From contig NC_011891.1 of NCBI RefSeq assembly GCF_000022145.1, positions 1,240,001 through 1,304,000 of the forward strand: a DNA stretch of 64,000 nt, read 5' to 3'. The position numbers were made by a program, and so were the translations under genes. This stretch comes from Anaeromyxobacter dehalogenans 2CP-1 (GTDB lineage Bacteria > Myxococcota > Myxococcia > Myxococcales > Anaeromyxobacteraceae). Below the pieces are notes generated by a model that ran no database searches, was not told the DNA's origin, and saw only the letters and a list, made by a program, of their open reading frames with translations. How positions within the stretch are numbered: the stretch's first letter is position 1; every line of letters starts with the position of its first letter. Below, in pieces: positions 1 to 8,078 of the stretch.

Positions 1-12
1 TGACGAGATCAT
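1..12 (-). CDS. start codon of a further leftward gene, cut by the window edge
   Basis: On the minus strand the stop codon of the QueC-like gene (11-9) overlaps an ATG at 12-10 in an ATGA arrangement. The same arrangement joins the two genes upstream, so translation of a third cistron probably restarts here. Only four codons (Met-Ile-Ser-Ser) are inside the window, so no function can be given. Confidence 0.35.
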
Positions 13-1352
13 ACGCGTTCCTCGGAGCTGGCAATCTTGGGGCGCGGCCTGCGAGCGGCATAGAAGCTGTCGAGTTCCGCGCGATGCCGCCCGAACAGGT
101 CGCGGATGCGATCGGCGACAACGGCGGGAGCGGTTCCCCGCCGCTTCGAATAGCTCGCGATGAGGGCAAGGCTCGGATCCGACCGCAGGAGAGTCGACCA
201 GTCCTGCATCCCTCCGAAGCGGCGAGCCTGCTGCTCGAACGCGAGCACGTCGTAATCGTCGTGCGACGACGTGCGGTTCCGGTACGGGGTAGGATCCTTA
301 TCCCCCAGCGCGGCGAAGAGCGCGCTTCGGCGCAGTAAACAGGAAGTGCAGAGGCCGCAGTGCTCGGCCGGGTCGGGCTTGCCGTGCTCGCCTTCGTCGC
401 ATGAGTTAGATGCTTGCGCGAGCGGAATCAAGTGTTCGCGCGCGTCACGGCACATCTCTCCCTTGGTGCTGAACAGGAACGGAGCCTCGAGTCGAACGGG
501 ATCGTCCTGGACGACTTCGAGGATCCCTTCAAGCGAGGCCAAGGTGCCGGGGTGCATGGCGCGCGTGTTCTGCGCACCAACCTGAGCCAGGTTCATCGGA
601 GGGTTCAATGCCCCGATACCGTTTTCGTACGTGTGGAGCGTGGAGGCGCCCACCGTCCTCGCGACGGCAGCTCCAATCGAGAGGAACAGGAAGCCGCGGC
701 ACCGCTGCGACTTCTCCGGAGGGTGCGCGTGCCGCAACTGATGGTCGAAGCTGACCCAGTGAAGCGGAACGGAGAAGAAACTCGCGCGCTGAAGCATGGT
801 GATCGCGCGCTGCTGTGCAGACGCTCGAACCTGGATGCCATGTACAGAGACAACGATCAGCTTCTTTGCGGTTCGAGACCGAAGGTACGTTCCCACGATT
901 GAATCAAGGCCTCCGCTGAACAGCCCCACCTCGGCATTCTCGCAGTTCTCGGTGAACAGGGGCTGGGGCCGCAAATGGTCGCTGCAACTCGCAAAGGTCA
1001 GGTTCCACTCGTCGTCCGTCATGAACGCGAGTAGCCGAGCGACTCGCTCGCGCGCCGCTGCCCAGCGGTCGGGATCCTCGACGGCCAGCTTTACGTGTAG
1101 CCTGCGCTGCCAGTGCAGTTCGCGCTCGAGCCCCTTCGTGCCTTGAGGGATACGCCGCGAGAGTCGGTCGACGGAGTGGATTGCCGCCGCGACGCGAATG
1201 AGGTCACGCTCGGGACGCGCGAATGGCGCCAGCCACGAGCGCTCGACCGTGTCGGCAGTCAGCTTCGGGGTCAGGATGTGAGTGCCGCCGCCGTGACTCA
1301 CGACGATGCGACCACCGCCATCGACTTCGTACCTGTACGCCGGACTCTTCAC
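9..1352 (-). CDS. QueC-like PP-loop ATPase (QatC-like), possible defence protein
   Basis: A 447-residue protein with the PP-loop motif SGGLDS at residues 146-151 and a C-terminal CGLCTSC cysteine cluster, both typical of 7-cyano-7-deazaguanine synthase (QueC). QueC uses ATP to convert carboxy-deazaguanine to preQ0 and is about 230 residues long. This protein is twice that length and has an extra N-terminal domain of about 140 residues. Long QueC relatives occur in anti-phage loci (Qat, and QueC-like partners in some CBASS loci), where they are thought to modify a protein or nucleic acid. The gene overlaps the upstream gene by four bases (ATGA) and the next one downstream in the same way, so it is the middle cistron of an operon. 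The motifs are seen directly. The defence role is inferred from family and context. Confidence 0.75.
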   Translation of the reverse strand: MKSPAYRYEVDGGGRIVVSHGGGTHILTPKLTADTVERSWLAPFARPERDLIRVAAAIHSVDRLSRRIPQGTKGLERELHWQRRLHVKLAVEDPDRWAAARERVARLLAFMTDDEWNLTFASCSDHLRPQPLFTENCENAEVGLFSGGLDSIVGTYLRSRTAKKLIVVSVHGIQVRASAQQRAITMLQRASFFSVPLHWVSFDHQLRHAHPPEKSQRCRGFLFLSIGAAVARTVGASTLHTYENGIGALNPPMNLAQVGAQNTRAMHPGTLASLEGILEVVQDDPVRLEAPFLFSTKGEMCRDAREHLIPLAQASNSCDEGEHGKPDPAEHCGLCTSCLLRRSALFAALGDKDPTPYRNRTSSHDDYDVLAFEQQARRFGGMQDWSTLLRSDPSLALIASYSKRRGTAPAVVADRIRDLFGRHRAELDSFYAARRPRPKIASSEERV

Positions 1353-1933
1353 GGGTGGACTCCTCTAAGGTCCGCGTGGAGGTCGACGGGAGTAGGCGCC
1401 GACCGCAGTTTCAACGCCCGAGCCGAAGGCCGCCGAGCCAGTTCTTGCGCAGCTCTCTTCATCACTGACCGGATCGGCCGGAGTAACTGGTCCGAGGTTG
1501 CGTCGATGCCACGAGCCGCGAGTGAGGGGATTACGCCCTCCCGCGCCTCCAAGACAAAGTGCGACACCGCATCCTCGAGAGTCGATGCGATGATCTCGGG
1601 AACGTCGATCCTGCCGGTCAGCACAGCCGCGGCGGCGGAGCGCTCCAGGACCTTGTCGAGTTTCCCCTCGCCATGCGCGCCCACGGCATCGCGGATCCGC
1701 TCCAGCGCCCCAAGCTCATCGAGCGAGCCGAAAAGCTCGGCTTGCCGCACGCCGTGGACCGTTTCGATCACAGCTTCGAGGCTGGGAATCCCGCCCGAGG
1801 ATGCAACGAGGCGTCGAAGAGCCTTTTCCACAACGCCAACGTCGGGCGGCGCACCTCCAACCATTCGCTCGAACATCGCGCTCAGCGACTTGAACGCCCG
1901 TGGTCGGCGGCTGAACTCATCGCGATCCGGCAT
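1349..1933 (-). CDS. uncharacterized partner of the QueC-like gene
   Basis: A 194-residue soluble, mostly helical protein that I do not recognise. It has no signal peptide, membrane segment or cysteine cluster. It is the first cistron of the leftward QueC-like operon, and its stop overlaps the next start (ATGA at 1352-1349), so the two products are probably made in fixed ratio. In Qat loci QatB lies just before QatC, but QatB has a recognisable glycine-rich N-terminus that is absent here, so I do not assign it. The start follows a G-rich stretch that can serve as ribosome binding site. Confidence 0.6.
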   Translation of the reverse strand: MPDRDEFSRRPRAFKSLSAMFERMVGGAPPDVGVVEKALRRLVASSGGIPSLEAVIETVHGVRQAELFGSLDELGALERIRDAVGAHGEGKLDKVLERSAAAAVLTGRIDVPEIIASTLEDAVSHFVLEAREGVIPSLAARGIDATSDQLLRPIRSVMKRAAQELARRPSARALKLRSAPTPVDLHADLRGVHP

Positions 1934-2159
1934 ACGCGCCCCCCGCCGATTCTGATACGCCTCGCGTCTGACAAAGTCAACACCGATGGCTTAAACGGCG
2001 ACAAATGGCCGACATTGTCCGGGGATCACCGCTGAACGCGGTCGGCGCGTAACATGCCGAAATGATGAGGGTTGCTACGCGTTCTTGAGGGGATGGCCGT
2101 GCAGCGAGGGGGCGACTGGCCGGCTTGACGCCTGGTTCGGGGTGGTCACGAATGAGTCT

Positions 2160-2859
2160 ATGGCGCAGCCCGACTCGACAGCCGAGCCGCCCGCTCAGAA
2201 GGACCTCCAGTACATCGATCGTTGGGAGGAGTACTGGATGGAACTTGCCTTCTCGGCGGCGCGAAGTCGAAGGACCCGCGATGCCGCGTCGGTGCGGTGA
2301 TCGTCCGGGAGAACATCGCGCTCTCGACGGGGTTCAACGGGTTTGCGCGGCAGGTGTTCGATGATCCAGAGCTTCTCAAGGACGCGGACGAGAAGTTGCG
2401 GCTGATCTGCCACGCTGAGCAGAAGCGATCCTGAACGCGGCGCGGCTCGGAGTCGCACTCGAGGGCGCGACTATTTACGTGACGAAGTTCCCGTGCCTGG
2501 CCTGCTGCAACTCGATCATCCAATCCGGAATCAGCGAGATCTACACGCACGATTCCAAGTACTGGGATGACGATCCCGCCGATGGCGATCACTCTCGCAA
2601 GAAGTCCGCTCTTCGCCAGGCTGACATAACTGTTCACGCACCGTTCCACACCGACTACGCCCCGAAGCGCGTGACCGGGAAACCACCGACAGGGTTCCCG
2701 ACGTCGGCGGGCGGCGGCGATGCTGTGCAGCAGCTCGCGGCCGTTCCCGTGCTTCCTCCCAAAACGACCAAGGAGAAGAGCAAGAAGCCGGTCCCACCGC
2801 CGGGTAAGACGATGAGCTTGTTTCCGGCGCGGAAGCCGATTCGCGGCGGTAAGGCGTGA
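2160..2859 (+). pseudogene. deoxycytidylate (dCMP/cytidine) deaminase, two frameshifts
   Basis: Three consecutive reading frames join into one deaminase-like protein. Frame 1 (from ATG 2160) gives a typical ...WEEYWMELAFSAA start. At about 2265-2267 one base appears to be missing, and frame 2 continues with SKDPRCRVGAVIV and the zinc motif CHAEQ. At 2423-2425 a second single-base loss shifts to frame 3, which carries KFPCLACCNSIIQSGI, the PCxxC zinc pair, and a low-complexity Lys/Pro-rich tail to 2859. HAE plus PCxxC defines the zinc-dependent dCMP deaminase fold that converts dCMP to dUMP. As written, the gene cannot make the enzyme. Either it is a decayed gene or both gaps are sequencing errors. 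It converges on the relaxase gene, 20 bases from its end. Confidence 0.75.
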
Positions 2860-2879
2860 GGTGCCCAATTCCCCGAGGA

Positions 2880-5660
2880 CTACCTATTACGGTCTGAGCG
2901 ATCGAGATCGAGCGCCGCGTGCTTCGCGTGCTCTCGCGCCACGGCCGCAGGAAGCCTCGCGAGGTCGTCGGTGTAGATCCGCGCCTCCTGCCGCGCCCTG
3001 CTGATCGCCACGTAATATACGTCCTGAGACGTCGTTCTGCTCTTCGTGGCCACGTCGATGAGAACGCGCTCGGCGGTCGTCCCCTGGCTGGCGTGGACGG
3101 TCGTGGCGTAGGCGTGGTCGACGTGGAGCGGCTTGTTGGCGGGCAGTTCCACTGTGCGCTTCCCGTCGGTGAGGGTGACGGTCTCACGCGTCACGTCGGC
3201 CACGGCGAAGCGGTCGCCGTTCGCGAGGTCGCGCGCGGCGTCGTTCCGGGTTATCCGGACGCGGTCGCCGGCCGCGAGCTCCGAACGCTCCGGCTCGTAG
3301 ACCGAGAGTCGGCGGCAGGTCATGGGGCTGAACTCGACCACCTCGCCCTTCTCGGCACGTACGGTGAGCCGGTTGCCGGGACCGTTCTCCACGACCTCGT
3401 ACAGCCCGCCGCGCGAGAGCCCCGCCTTCGGGTAGTCGCGCTCCGGCTGGATGACGTCGCCTGGGGAGTAGTTCTTGGAGAAGGCACGCTCGGCCTGAGT
3501 CGTGTCGCGCCGGGTGAGCGTCGCGAACTCGTGCCCGCGCCCGGCGAGGCCCAGATCCTCCCGGATCGCACGGTTGATCTCGCGCCGCGCCTCGTTCGTG
3601 CCGGCGACGACGATGGTGCTCGCGCGCTCTTCCTCGGGGAGCTGCGCGTAATCGGCGGCGATGGCCCGGCGGCGCTCGTGGTCGTCCCGGACCTCGCGGA
3701 CGTCGGAGAGGCGCGCGAGCGAGGACTCGCTCTCGCCTCGCGCAGCGAGCGACACGGCCTCCCGGAGCGCCGGATCCTTCTGCCGTTCGATCTCGGCCAT
3801 GACGGCGGTCTGCATGCCGGCCGCCTGGAGCTGGTGGAACGGCCGCCCCGCCTCGATGGCCTTCGTCTGCCCGGTGTCGCCGAGAAGCACGACGCGCGCG
3901 CCAGCTTGCTCGGCTAGCTTGAGCGCCCGTTCCATCTGGCGGGTCGGGACGGTGCCCGCCTCGTCGATGACCAGCATCGTCTTGTCGTCGAGCGCCTTGT
4001 CGCCGGCGGCCAGGAACGAGGCGAGCGTCTTCGCCTCGACGCCAAGCTCTCGCAGGGCGCGGACGTGAGCCGCATACGGTGCGAGGGCGACCACGCGATG
4101 GCCGCGCTCCTCGGCGAGTCCCTTCGCGTGGTCGAGCATGTGGCTCTTCCCGGTGCCGGCGTATCCCTGGACGCCGACGACCCGGTGTGGGCTCGTGGTG
4201 ATGAGCTCCACTGCCGCGCGCTGCCCGTCGTTGAGGTCAGTGGAGGCGAGCCGGCTCCGGATCTGGTCCGAGCCGCCGATCGGCTGCGCCGCCCCGCGCC
4301 CGTCGCGCTCGATCCGGAGGATGCGCTTCTCGCGTTCCAGGGCAGTCTGCGTAGTGAACCGCCGCTCGACAAGTACAAGCCGGCCCCCCGCGATCGCCGC
4401 ATCGATGTGCGTCCGCGCTTCGTCGCGCGCCATCCCGCGACGTACTTCCGCTGCGACCCAGGCCCCCTTCGGCGAGCCCGGCGCATTGATCGGTGCATCG
4501 GCGGCGCGGTAGAGCGGGCTCTCCGGGATGAGGTACCCGATAGACGAGAGCCGTGCGATCTCGCGGCGAACGTTGGGCAGCGTCGCGCGGCCGACGGCAT
4601 GCTTGAGGGCGACGTCGAGCAGCTCGCGCTCCTCGATGATGGCTTGGCGCTCGGTGAGGTGCGCGATCGCGAACCGGACACTGCGCCGGGCGCCCTCGCC
4701 TGCGGAGTGTGCTGCGGCGCCGGGGTCACGACGTCCGGAAGCCGTTCGGCGACGATGGCCCGCGTCGAAGGGAGCAGGTCGGGTCAGGTCGATCCGGAGC
4801 TCGCGTGCCCGGGCATGCCACCCGGCGAAGAGGGCCTGGCGATCCACCGATACCTTCCGAGGACGCGTCGCGAGCTTCACCCGCTGCTTCTGCTCGGAAG
4901 TCGCGTTCTCGGGCGTCAGCCCCTCCTGCGCCATCCGGCGTTCGATCTGTTCCGTCCTCCGGCTGAACGCGATGAGCTGCGCCCGTTCCATGTGGGCGAG
5001 TTCGAACGTGCCCTCCCGACCGTGCCGGAGCGCATACCCCACGTCCTGCAGTTCGGCGGCTAGCTCGGCCCGATACATGGCGCCGAGGTACTTCGTCGCC
5101 TTCACGATCTCGTCGTTGCGGAGCGCGCGCCAAGCGCCATCCGAACGGCGGGTGAGGTTCAGCACCAGGGCGTGAGTATGGAGCTGGGGATCCTGCTCGC
5201 GGCTCGTCTCGTGACGGAACTTCGCGACGACGAGGTTGCGCGTGTCCTCGACCCGGCTCTCGCCCTTCACCTTCTTGCGCGTCTGGGCGCGTTCCTCGGC
5301 GGCGGCGATCGCTCGCGCGACCGCCCGGTCGTGCGCCTCCACGATGCGTTCGTCCCCGCCGACGAGCGCTTGGAGCGAGACGCTCTTCGGAGCGGAGAAG
5401 GTGAGGTCGATCCCGATCCGGCTCTGGGAGTCCCGGCGCGTCGCGGAGCGGGACATCGGGTCATCCGCAGTCACCCGGCCGGCGAGAAGCTCGCGGAACC
5501 GGCGGCTGTCGACCGCGCCCTCGAGCCCGAGCGCCTCGGCGCCCTTCCCCTGCCACGCGGAGGAGTCGCCCTCGCCGGCGTAGTAGTCGTCGGCGCCGTC
5601 CTCGTAGTAGCTCGCGGCGCGGCCTACGTCCTGTCGCGTGAGCACCTTGTGGCTCAGCAT
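2880..5660 (-). CDS. trwC: MobF conjugative relaxase-helicase, TrwC/TraI type
   Basis: This 926-residue protein cleaves oriT, pilots the strand into the recipient and unwinds the donor DNA. The N-terminal relaxase domain has paired tyrosines at 18/19 and 26/27. R388 TrwC uses Y18 and Y26. The metal-binding histidines are H150, H161 and H163, the same numbers as in TrwC. The C-terminal RecD-like helicase has GYAGTGKS (Walker A) and VIDEAG (Walker B). Length is near TrwC (966). The ATG lies inside the end of the trwB-like gene, so the two are coupled. Around residues 290-325 the sequence reads better in another frame (4690-4790), as if two compensating indels were present. The rest is intact. 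Minus-strand order trwA-trwB-trwC matches R388. Confidence 0.95.
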   Translation of the reverse strand: MLSHKVLTRQDVGRAASYYEDGADDYYAGEGDSSAWQGKGAEALGLEGAVDSRRFRELLAGRVTADDPMSRSATRRDSQSRIGIDLTFSAPKSVSLQALVGGDERIVEAHDRAVARAIAAAEERAQTRKKVKGESRVEDTRNLVVAKFRHETSREQDPQLHTHALVLNLTRRSDGAWRALRNDEIVKATKYLGAMYRAELAAELQDVGYALRHGREGTFELAHMERAQLIAFSRRTEQIERRMAQEGLTPENATSEQKQRVKLATRPRKVSVDRQALFAGWHARARELRIDLTRPAPFDAGHRRRTASGRRDPGAAAHSAGEGARRSVRFAIAHLTERQAIIEERELLDVALKHAVGRATLPNVRREIARLSSIGYLIPESPLYRAADAPINAPGSPKGAWVAAEVRRGMARDEARTHIDAAIAGGRLVLVERRFTTQTALEREKRILRIERDGRGAAQPIGGSDQIRSRLASTDLNDGQRAAVELITTSPHRVVGVQGYAGTGKSHMLDHAKGLAEERGHRVVALAPYAAHVRALRELGVEAKTLASFLAAGDKALDDKTMLVIDEAGTVPTRQMERALKLAEQAGARVVLLGDTGQTKAIEAGRPFHQLQAAGMQTAVMAEIERQKDPALREAVSLAARGESESSLARLSDVREVRDDHERRRAIAADYAQLPEEERASTIVVAGTNEARREINRAIREDLGLAGRGHEFATLTRRDTTQAERAFSKNYSPGDVIQPERDYPKAGLSRGGLYEVVENGPGNRLTVRAEKGEVVEFSPMTCRRLSVYEPERSELAAGDRVRITRNDAARDLANGDRFAVADVTRETVTLTDGKRTVELPANKPLHVDHAYATTVHASQGTTAERVLIDVATKSRTTSQDVYYVAISRARQEARIYTDDLARLPAAVAREHAKHAALDLDRSDRNR

Positions 5661-7183
5661 GCCAGCCTCTCCTCGAAGGCCGGGACGCGGTTCCGGAAAC
5701 GGACCACGTCGAGCTTCACCTTCGCGATGGGGTGGTTCCCGGCGAACGCGAGGTAGCCGGTCAGGTCGGGGAGGCTCGCGATCTCGGACGGGAGCACGAC
5801 GCGCTCCCGCGCGCGCTGGAGCTGGCTGCTAGTCGAGTCGCCCCGGAGCCCGGTCGTCCTGCTGAAGCTCTCGCGCTCCACCTCGTGCTCGCCGAGGCTC
5901 TGGCTCATGTCCTCGCAGGTCCGGGGATCTGTCTTCGCGCCGCCGAGGACGACGAGCGACCGGAAGCAGCTCCGGAGCGTCTGGGCCTCCTCGCGCCCGT
6001 AGATCCGCTCGAGCTGGGCGGTCGACTGGAGGCCGGCCACGATCCGGAGCCCGGCCTTGCGGCCCTTGGTCGCGGCGTCCTCCAAGCTCGGCAGCTTCTC
6101 CAGGCTCGCAAGCTCGTCGAGGAACATCCAGACGCGCCGCTCCCGGTCCTCGCCGAGCGACAGGATGGAGGTGCACAGCACGTCGACCCAGGCCGAGATG
6201 AGCGGCTTCAGCGCCTCGGCCATGTCCTCGCGCCACGTGATGAAGAGGTTCCCGCCGGCGGGATCGGCGAGCCAGGAACGCAGCGAGAAGTCGCCGGCTG
6301 GCATGGAGAGATGCTCTGGGAGTTTCGCCGAGAGCACGAAGCGGGCGCTCGCGAGTGCCTTGTCGGCTCCGACGAAGAGCGACTCGGCCGCCGTCTGGGC
6401 GAGGAAGGCCTGGAGGTCCGCCGGCTTCGCGATGGTCGTCCAGCGGAACAGCTCGGCCACCGACGGCTGGCCCACGAGCGAGAGCTTCCGGGCGGTCTCG
6501 CGCAGGAGGAGCCGAGCGTAGGAGCACCACTCCTCCTCCTCCTTCGTCTGGCCTCGCGGGACGAGCGACAGGGCGAAGCGCTTGAAGTCGTACTCGGCCC
6601 TGATCTCGTTGAAGAAGGTCCAGCCGAGACCGCGCGAGTCGTAGGGGTTCAAGATGACGTCGCCAGGCCGGTAGAACTTCGCGAGCATGTCGCCGTTCGG
6701 ATCGGCTACCACGATGCGATCGCCGCGGAGGAGGGCCGAGTAGGCCATCTCGCGGATGAGGACCGACTTGCCGGACCCAGTCGACCCGCCGACGAGGAGG
6801 TGGAGGGTCTCTACCGACGTCGGCATCGGTACGCCCGCGACGGTGATCTGCTGGCGCCTGCGCTCGCGGGTGGACCAAGCGAGGCGCATCGCGCTCACTA
6901 CCCTCGTGCCGCGGAGGTGGAGCCGGAACGCAGCCCCGCCGAAGCCGGCCGCCCCCAGCCTGCGCGCTACGACGATGACCACGACGGCGAGGGCGAGACC
7001 GCCCAACGCCGCGACGAGAAGGAGCGGCCGCGCTCCCGTGGCCGTGAGCGTCGCGAGGTGGAGGAGCCGGCTCAGGCCCGGGTGCTCGATCTCGGCGGTC
7101 GCCCACGCCGCCGCGATCCACGCCGCGAGCGGCAGCCCGGCCACGAGGAAGGCGCCCGCCTTCATCCGATCGTCGGGGTGCAT
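5654..7183 (-). CDS. trwB: type IV coupling protein, TrwB/VirD4 family
   Basis: A 509-residue inner-membrane ATPase that links the relaxosome to the VirB channel and pumps DNA. The first 75 residues hold two hydrophobic segments (about 11-30 and 53-75), followed by a cytosolic RecA-like domain. Walker A is GSTGSGKS at 133-140, Walker B is WMFLDE, and the conserved coupling-protein segment ATKGRKAGLRIVAGLQS follows. Length equals R388 TrwB (507). It sits three bases downstream of the trwA-like gene and overlaps the relaxase start, so it belongs to one leftward mobilization operon transcribed away from oriT. Confidence 0.93.
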   Translation of the reverse strand: MHPDDRMKAGAFLVAGLPLAAWIAAAWATAEIEHPGLSRLLHLATLTATGARPLLLVAALGGLALAVVVIVVARRLGAAGFGGAAFRLHLRGTRVVSAMRLAWSTRERRRQQITVAGVPMPTSVETLHLLVGGSTGSGKSVLIREMAYSALLRGDRIVVADPNGDMLAKFYRPGDVILNPYDSRGLGWTFFNEIRAEYDFKRFALSLVPRGQTKEEEEWCSYARLLLRETARKLSLVGQPSVAELFRWTTIAKPADLQAFLAQTAAESLFVGADKALASARFVLSAKLPEHLSMPAGDFSLRSWLADPAGGNLFITWREDMAEALKPLISAWVDVLCTSILSLGEDRERRVWMFLDELASLEKLPSLEDAATKGRKAGLRIVAGLQSTAQLERIYGREEAQTLRSCFRSLVVLGGAKTDPRTCEDMSQSLGEHEVERESFSRTTGLRGDSTSSQLQRARERVVLPSEIASLPDLTGYLAFAGNHPIAKVKLDVVRFRNRVPAFEERLAC

Positions 7184-7186
7184 GGG

Positions 7187-7510
7187 CTATCTCCAGGACG
7201 AGAGGCCGCGCCGCTCCACTTCCTTCTGGGCGACGGCCGACTTCTGCGGACCCGCGAGCGAGCGGAGCAAGAGCAGCACCTCGACGAGCGTTCCCGAGTC
7301 GCTCGGGGGGTCGCTTGCAGCGGGCTGATTGCGAGCGGCAGCGTCGTGCTCGGCGGCGGCCCGGAGCGCGAGCTCGGCGACGAGCCGGTCCTGCTCCTCG
7401 AGGCGCTGGCGCAGGTAGGTGCCCAGGGCGACGCCTCGCGCCTGCGCCTCGGTCGAGTAGCGGGTCCAAGCGTCGCTGCTCAGGCGGACGCTGACGTGGG
7501 TAGAGCTCAT
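7187..7510 (-). CDS. trwA: relaxosome accessory protein, TrwA-like ribbon-helix-helix
   Basis: A 107-residue protein whose first 45 residues fit a ribbon-helix-helix DNA-binding fold (beta strand VSVRLSSDAW, then two helices with GVALGTYLRQRLEE). A predicted oligomerization tail follows, LVEVLLLLRSLAGPQ. R388 TrwA has this size and layout, binds oriT, stimulates TrwC nicking and represses its own operon. The gene is first in the leftward mobilization operon and directly borders the oriT region, as in R388. Symbol assigned from position and fold; sequence similarity to TrwA itself could not be measured. Confidence 0.75.
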   Translation of the reverse strand: MSSTHVSVRLSSDAWTRYSTEAQARGVALGTYLRQRLEEQDRLVAELALRAAAEHDAAARNQPAASDPPSDSGTLVEVLLLLRSLAGPQKSAVAQKEVERRGLSSWR

Positions 7511-7548
7511 TGGGTCTCTTCTCCATCGAGAGTTGACGAACCGCGAAC

Positions 7549-7584
7549 GGCACGGTTAACGTGCCTGGCATGGTGAGCCGTGCC
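7549..7584. promoter_or_regulatory. tandem palindrome operator at the mobilization/oriT promoter region
   Basis: Two adjoining inverted repeats: GGCACG-N5-CGTGCC (7549-7565) and, one base later, GGCATG-N6-CGTGCC (7567-7584). The same half-sites recur in front of three other operons in this window (19131-19148, 26995-27030, 38125-38142). Here they lie between the leftward trwA-like gene and oriT, where promoters for both directions are expected. A TTGACG at 7533-7538 could be a -35 for rightward transcription, with the repeat over the -10. A repressor site is the simplest reading. TrwA-like protein or the product at 22004-22507 are candidate binders. Confidence 0.65.
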
Positions 7585-7676
7585 GTACGATGCAACGCCC
7601 CCGAGGGGAAGATCAACTCCCGGCGCAGCTCCGCCCCGAACGGCGGCGCGGTCGGGCCAAGCGGCGCCGATGACAG

Positions 7677-7744
7677 CCTGGTGACAGCCACCGTCAGTCA
7701 ACCCGCGAGGTTGAGCGGCGTCTGTCATCCTCCTGGTGACAGCC
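7677..7744 (+). repeat. direct repeat CCTGGTGACAGCC x2, with extra TGACAG/CTGTCA half-sites
   Basis: The 13-mer CCTGGTGACAGCC occurs at 7677-7689 and 7732-7744. Another TGACAGCC precedes the first copy and an inverted CTGTCA lies at about 7721-7727. Spaced short repeats beside a nic site are typical binding sites for relaxosome accessory proteins such as TrwA. That role is inferred from position, about 60-140 bases before the nic motif. Confidence 0.5.
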
Positions 7745-7789
7745 GTCCGCGGGCTGCTTCCGGAAAGCGCCGTGATTGCGCGCGCCTGA

Positions 7790-7830
7790 CGGCACACGGA
7801 GGGTGCGTATGGTCTGTGACCGTTAAGGAC
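7790..7830 (+). other. oriT: oriT nic region, R388/TrwC type
   Basis: Positions 7804-7815 read TGCGTATGGTCT, matching 11 of 12 bases of the R388 TrwC site TGCGTATTGTCT, which is cut after the final T. Nicking is therefore predicted between 7815 and 7816 on the plus strand. A short imperfect stem (GCAC ... GTGC) lies directly 5' of the core, where R388 has its proximal inverted repeat. TrwC would attach to 7816, so transfer would lead with the parB side and the trw genes would enter last. The relaxase in this window has TrwC-type catalytic residues, which supports the match. The exact oriT limits are not known. Confidence 0.8.
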
Positions 7831-7857
7831 CCGAGGAGGTTCCCGTACAAGCGGCAC

Positions 7858-7941
7858 TTCGCCGGCCGTGCGATGCCGGCGAAAAGGGCGTCCCAACACC
7901 GAACGGGCGCAGCCCGTTCGCATTTCTGGACGTTCAGAAAT
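7858..7941 (+). repeat. three consecutive perfect hairpins between nic and parB
   Basis: Stem 1 is TTCGCCGGC/GCCGGCGAA (7858-7866 and 7875-7883, loop 8). Stem 2 is CGAACGGGC/GCCCGTTCG (7900-7908 and 7912-7920, loop 3). Stem 3 is ATTTCTG/CAGAAAT (7922-7928 and 7935-7941, loop 6). They are on the leading side of the nic, where they would fold when the strand enters the recipient. They may act as a single-strand promoter or priming site, or as leader structure for parB. No U-rich tail follows, so plain terminators are less likely. Confidence 0.6.
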
Positions 7942-8078
7942 CGGGCGCCGTTTCGTGCTGAGCGCGAGTGCGTGCGGGCAGCGGAGCGAGCACGGCCGGA
8001 AGCCCCGGATACGAGCGTCAGCGGCGCGCGCCGACGCCGACGAGCGGCGGCAAACGCCGCCGCAGGAGACAGCGAGCT

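Noticed and set aside
1349-1933. Calling the first gene of the QueC-like operon qatB
   Set aside because: Position fits, but the typical glycine-rich QatB N-terminus and length are missing.
5732-7576. 614-codon plus-strand frame opposite trwB
   Set aside because: Antisense shadow of the coupling protein gene; no recognisable fold and no ribosome site.
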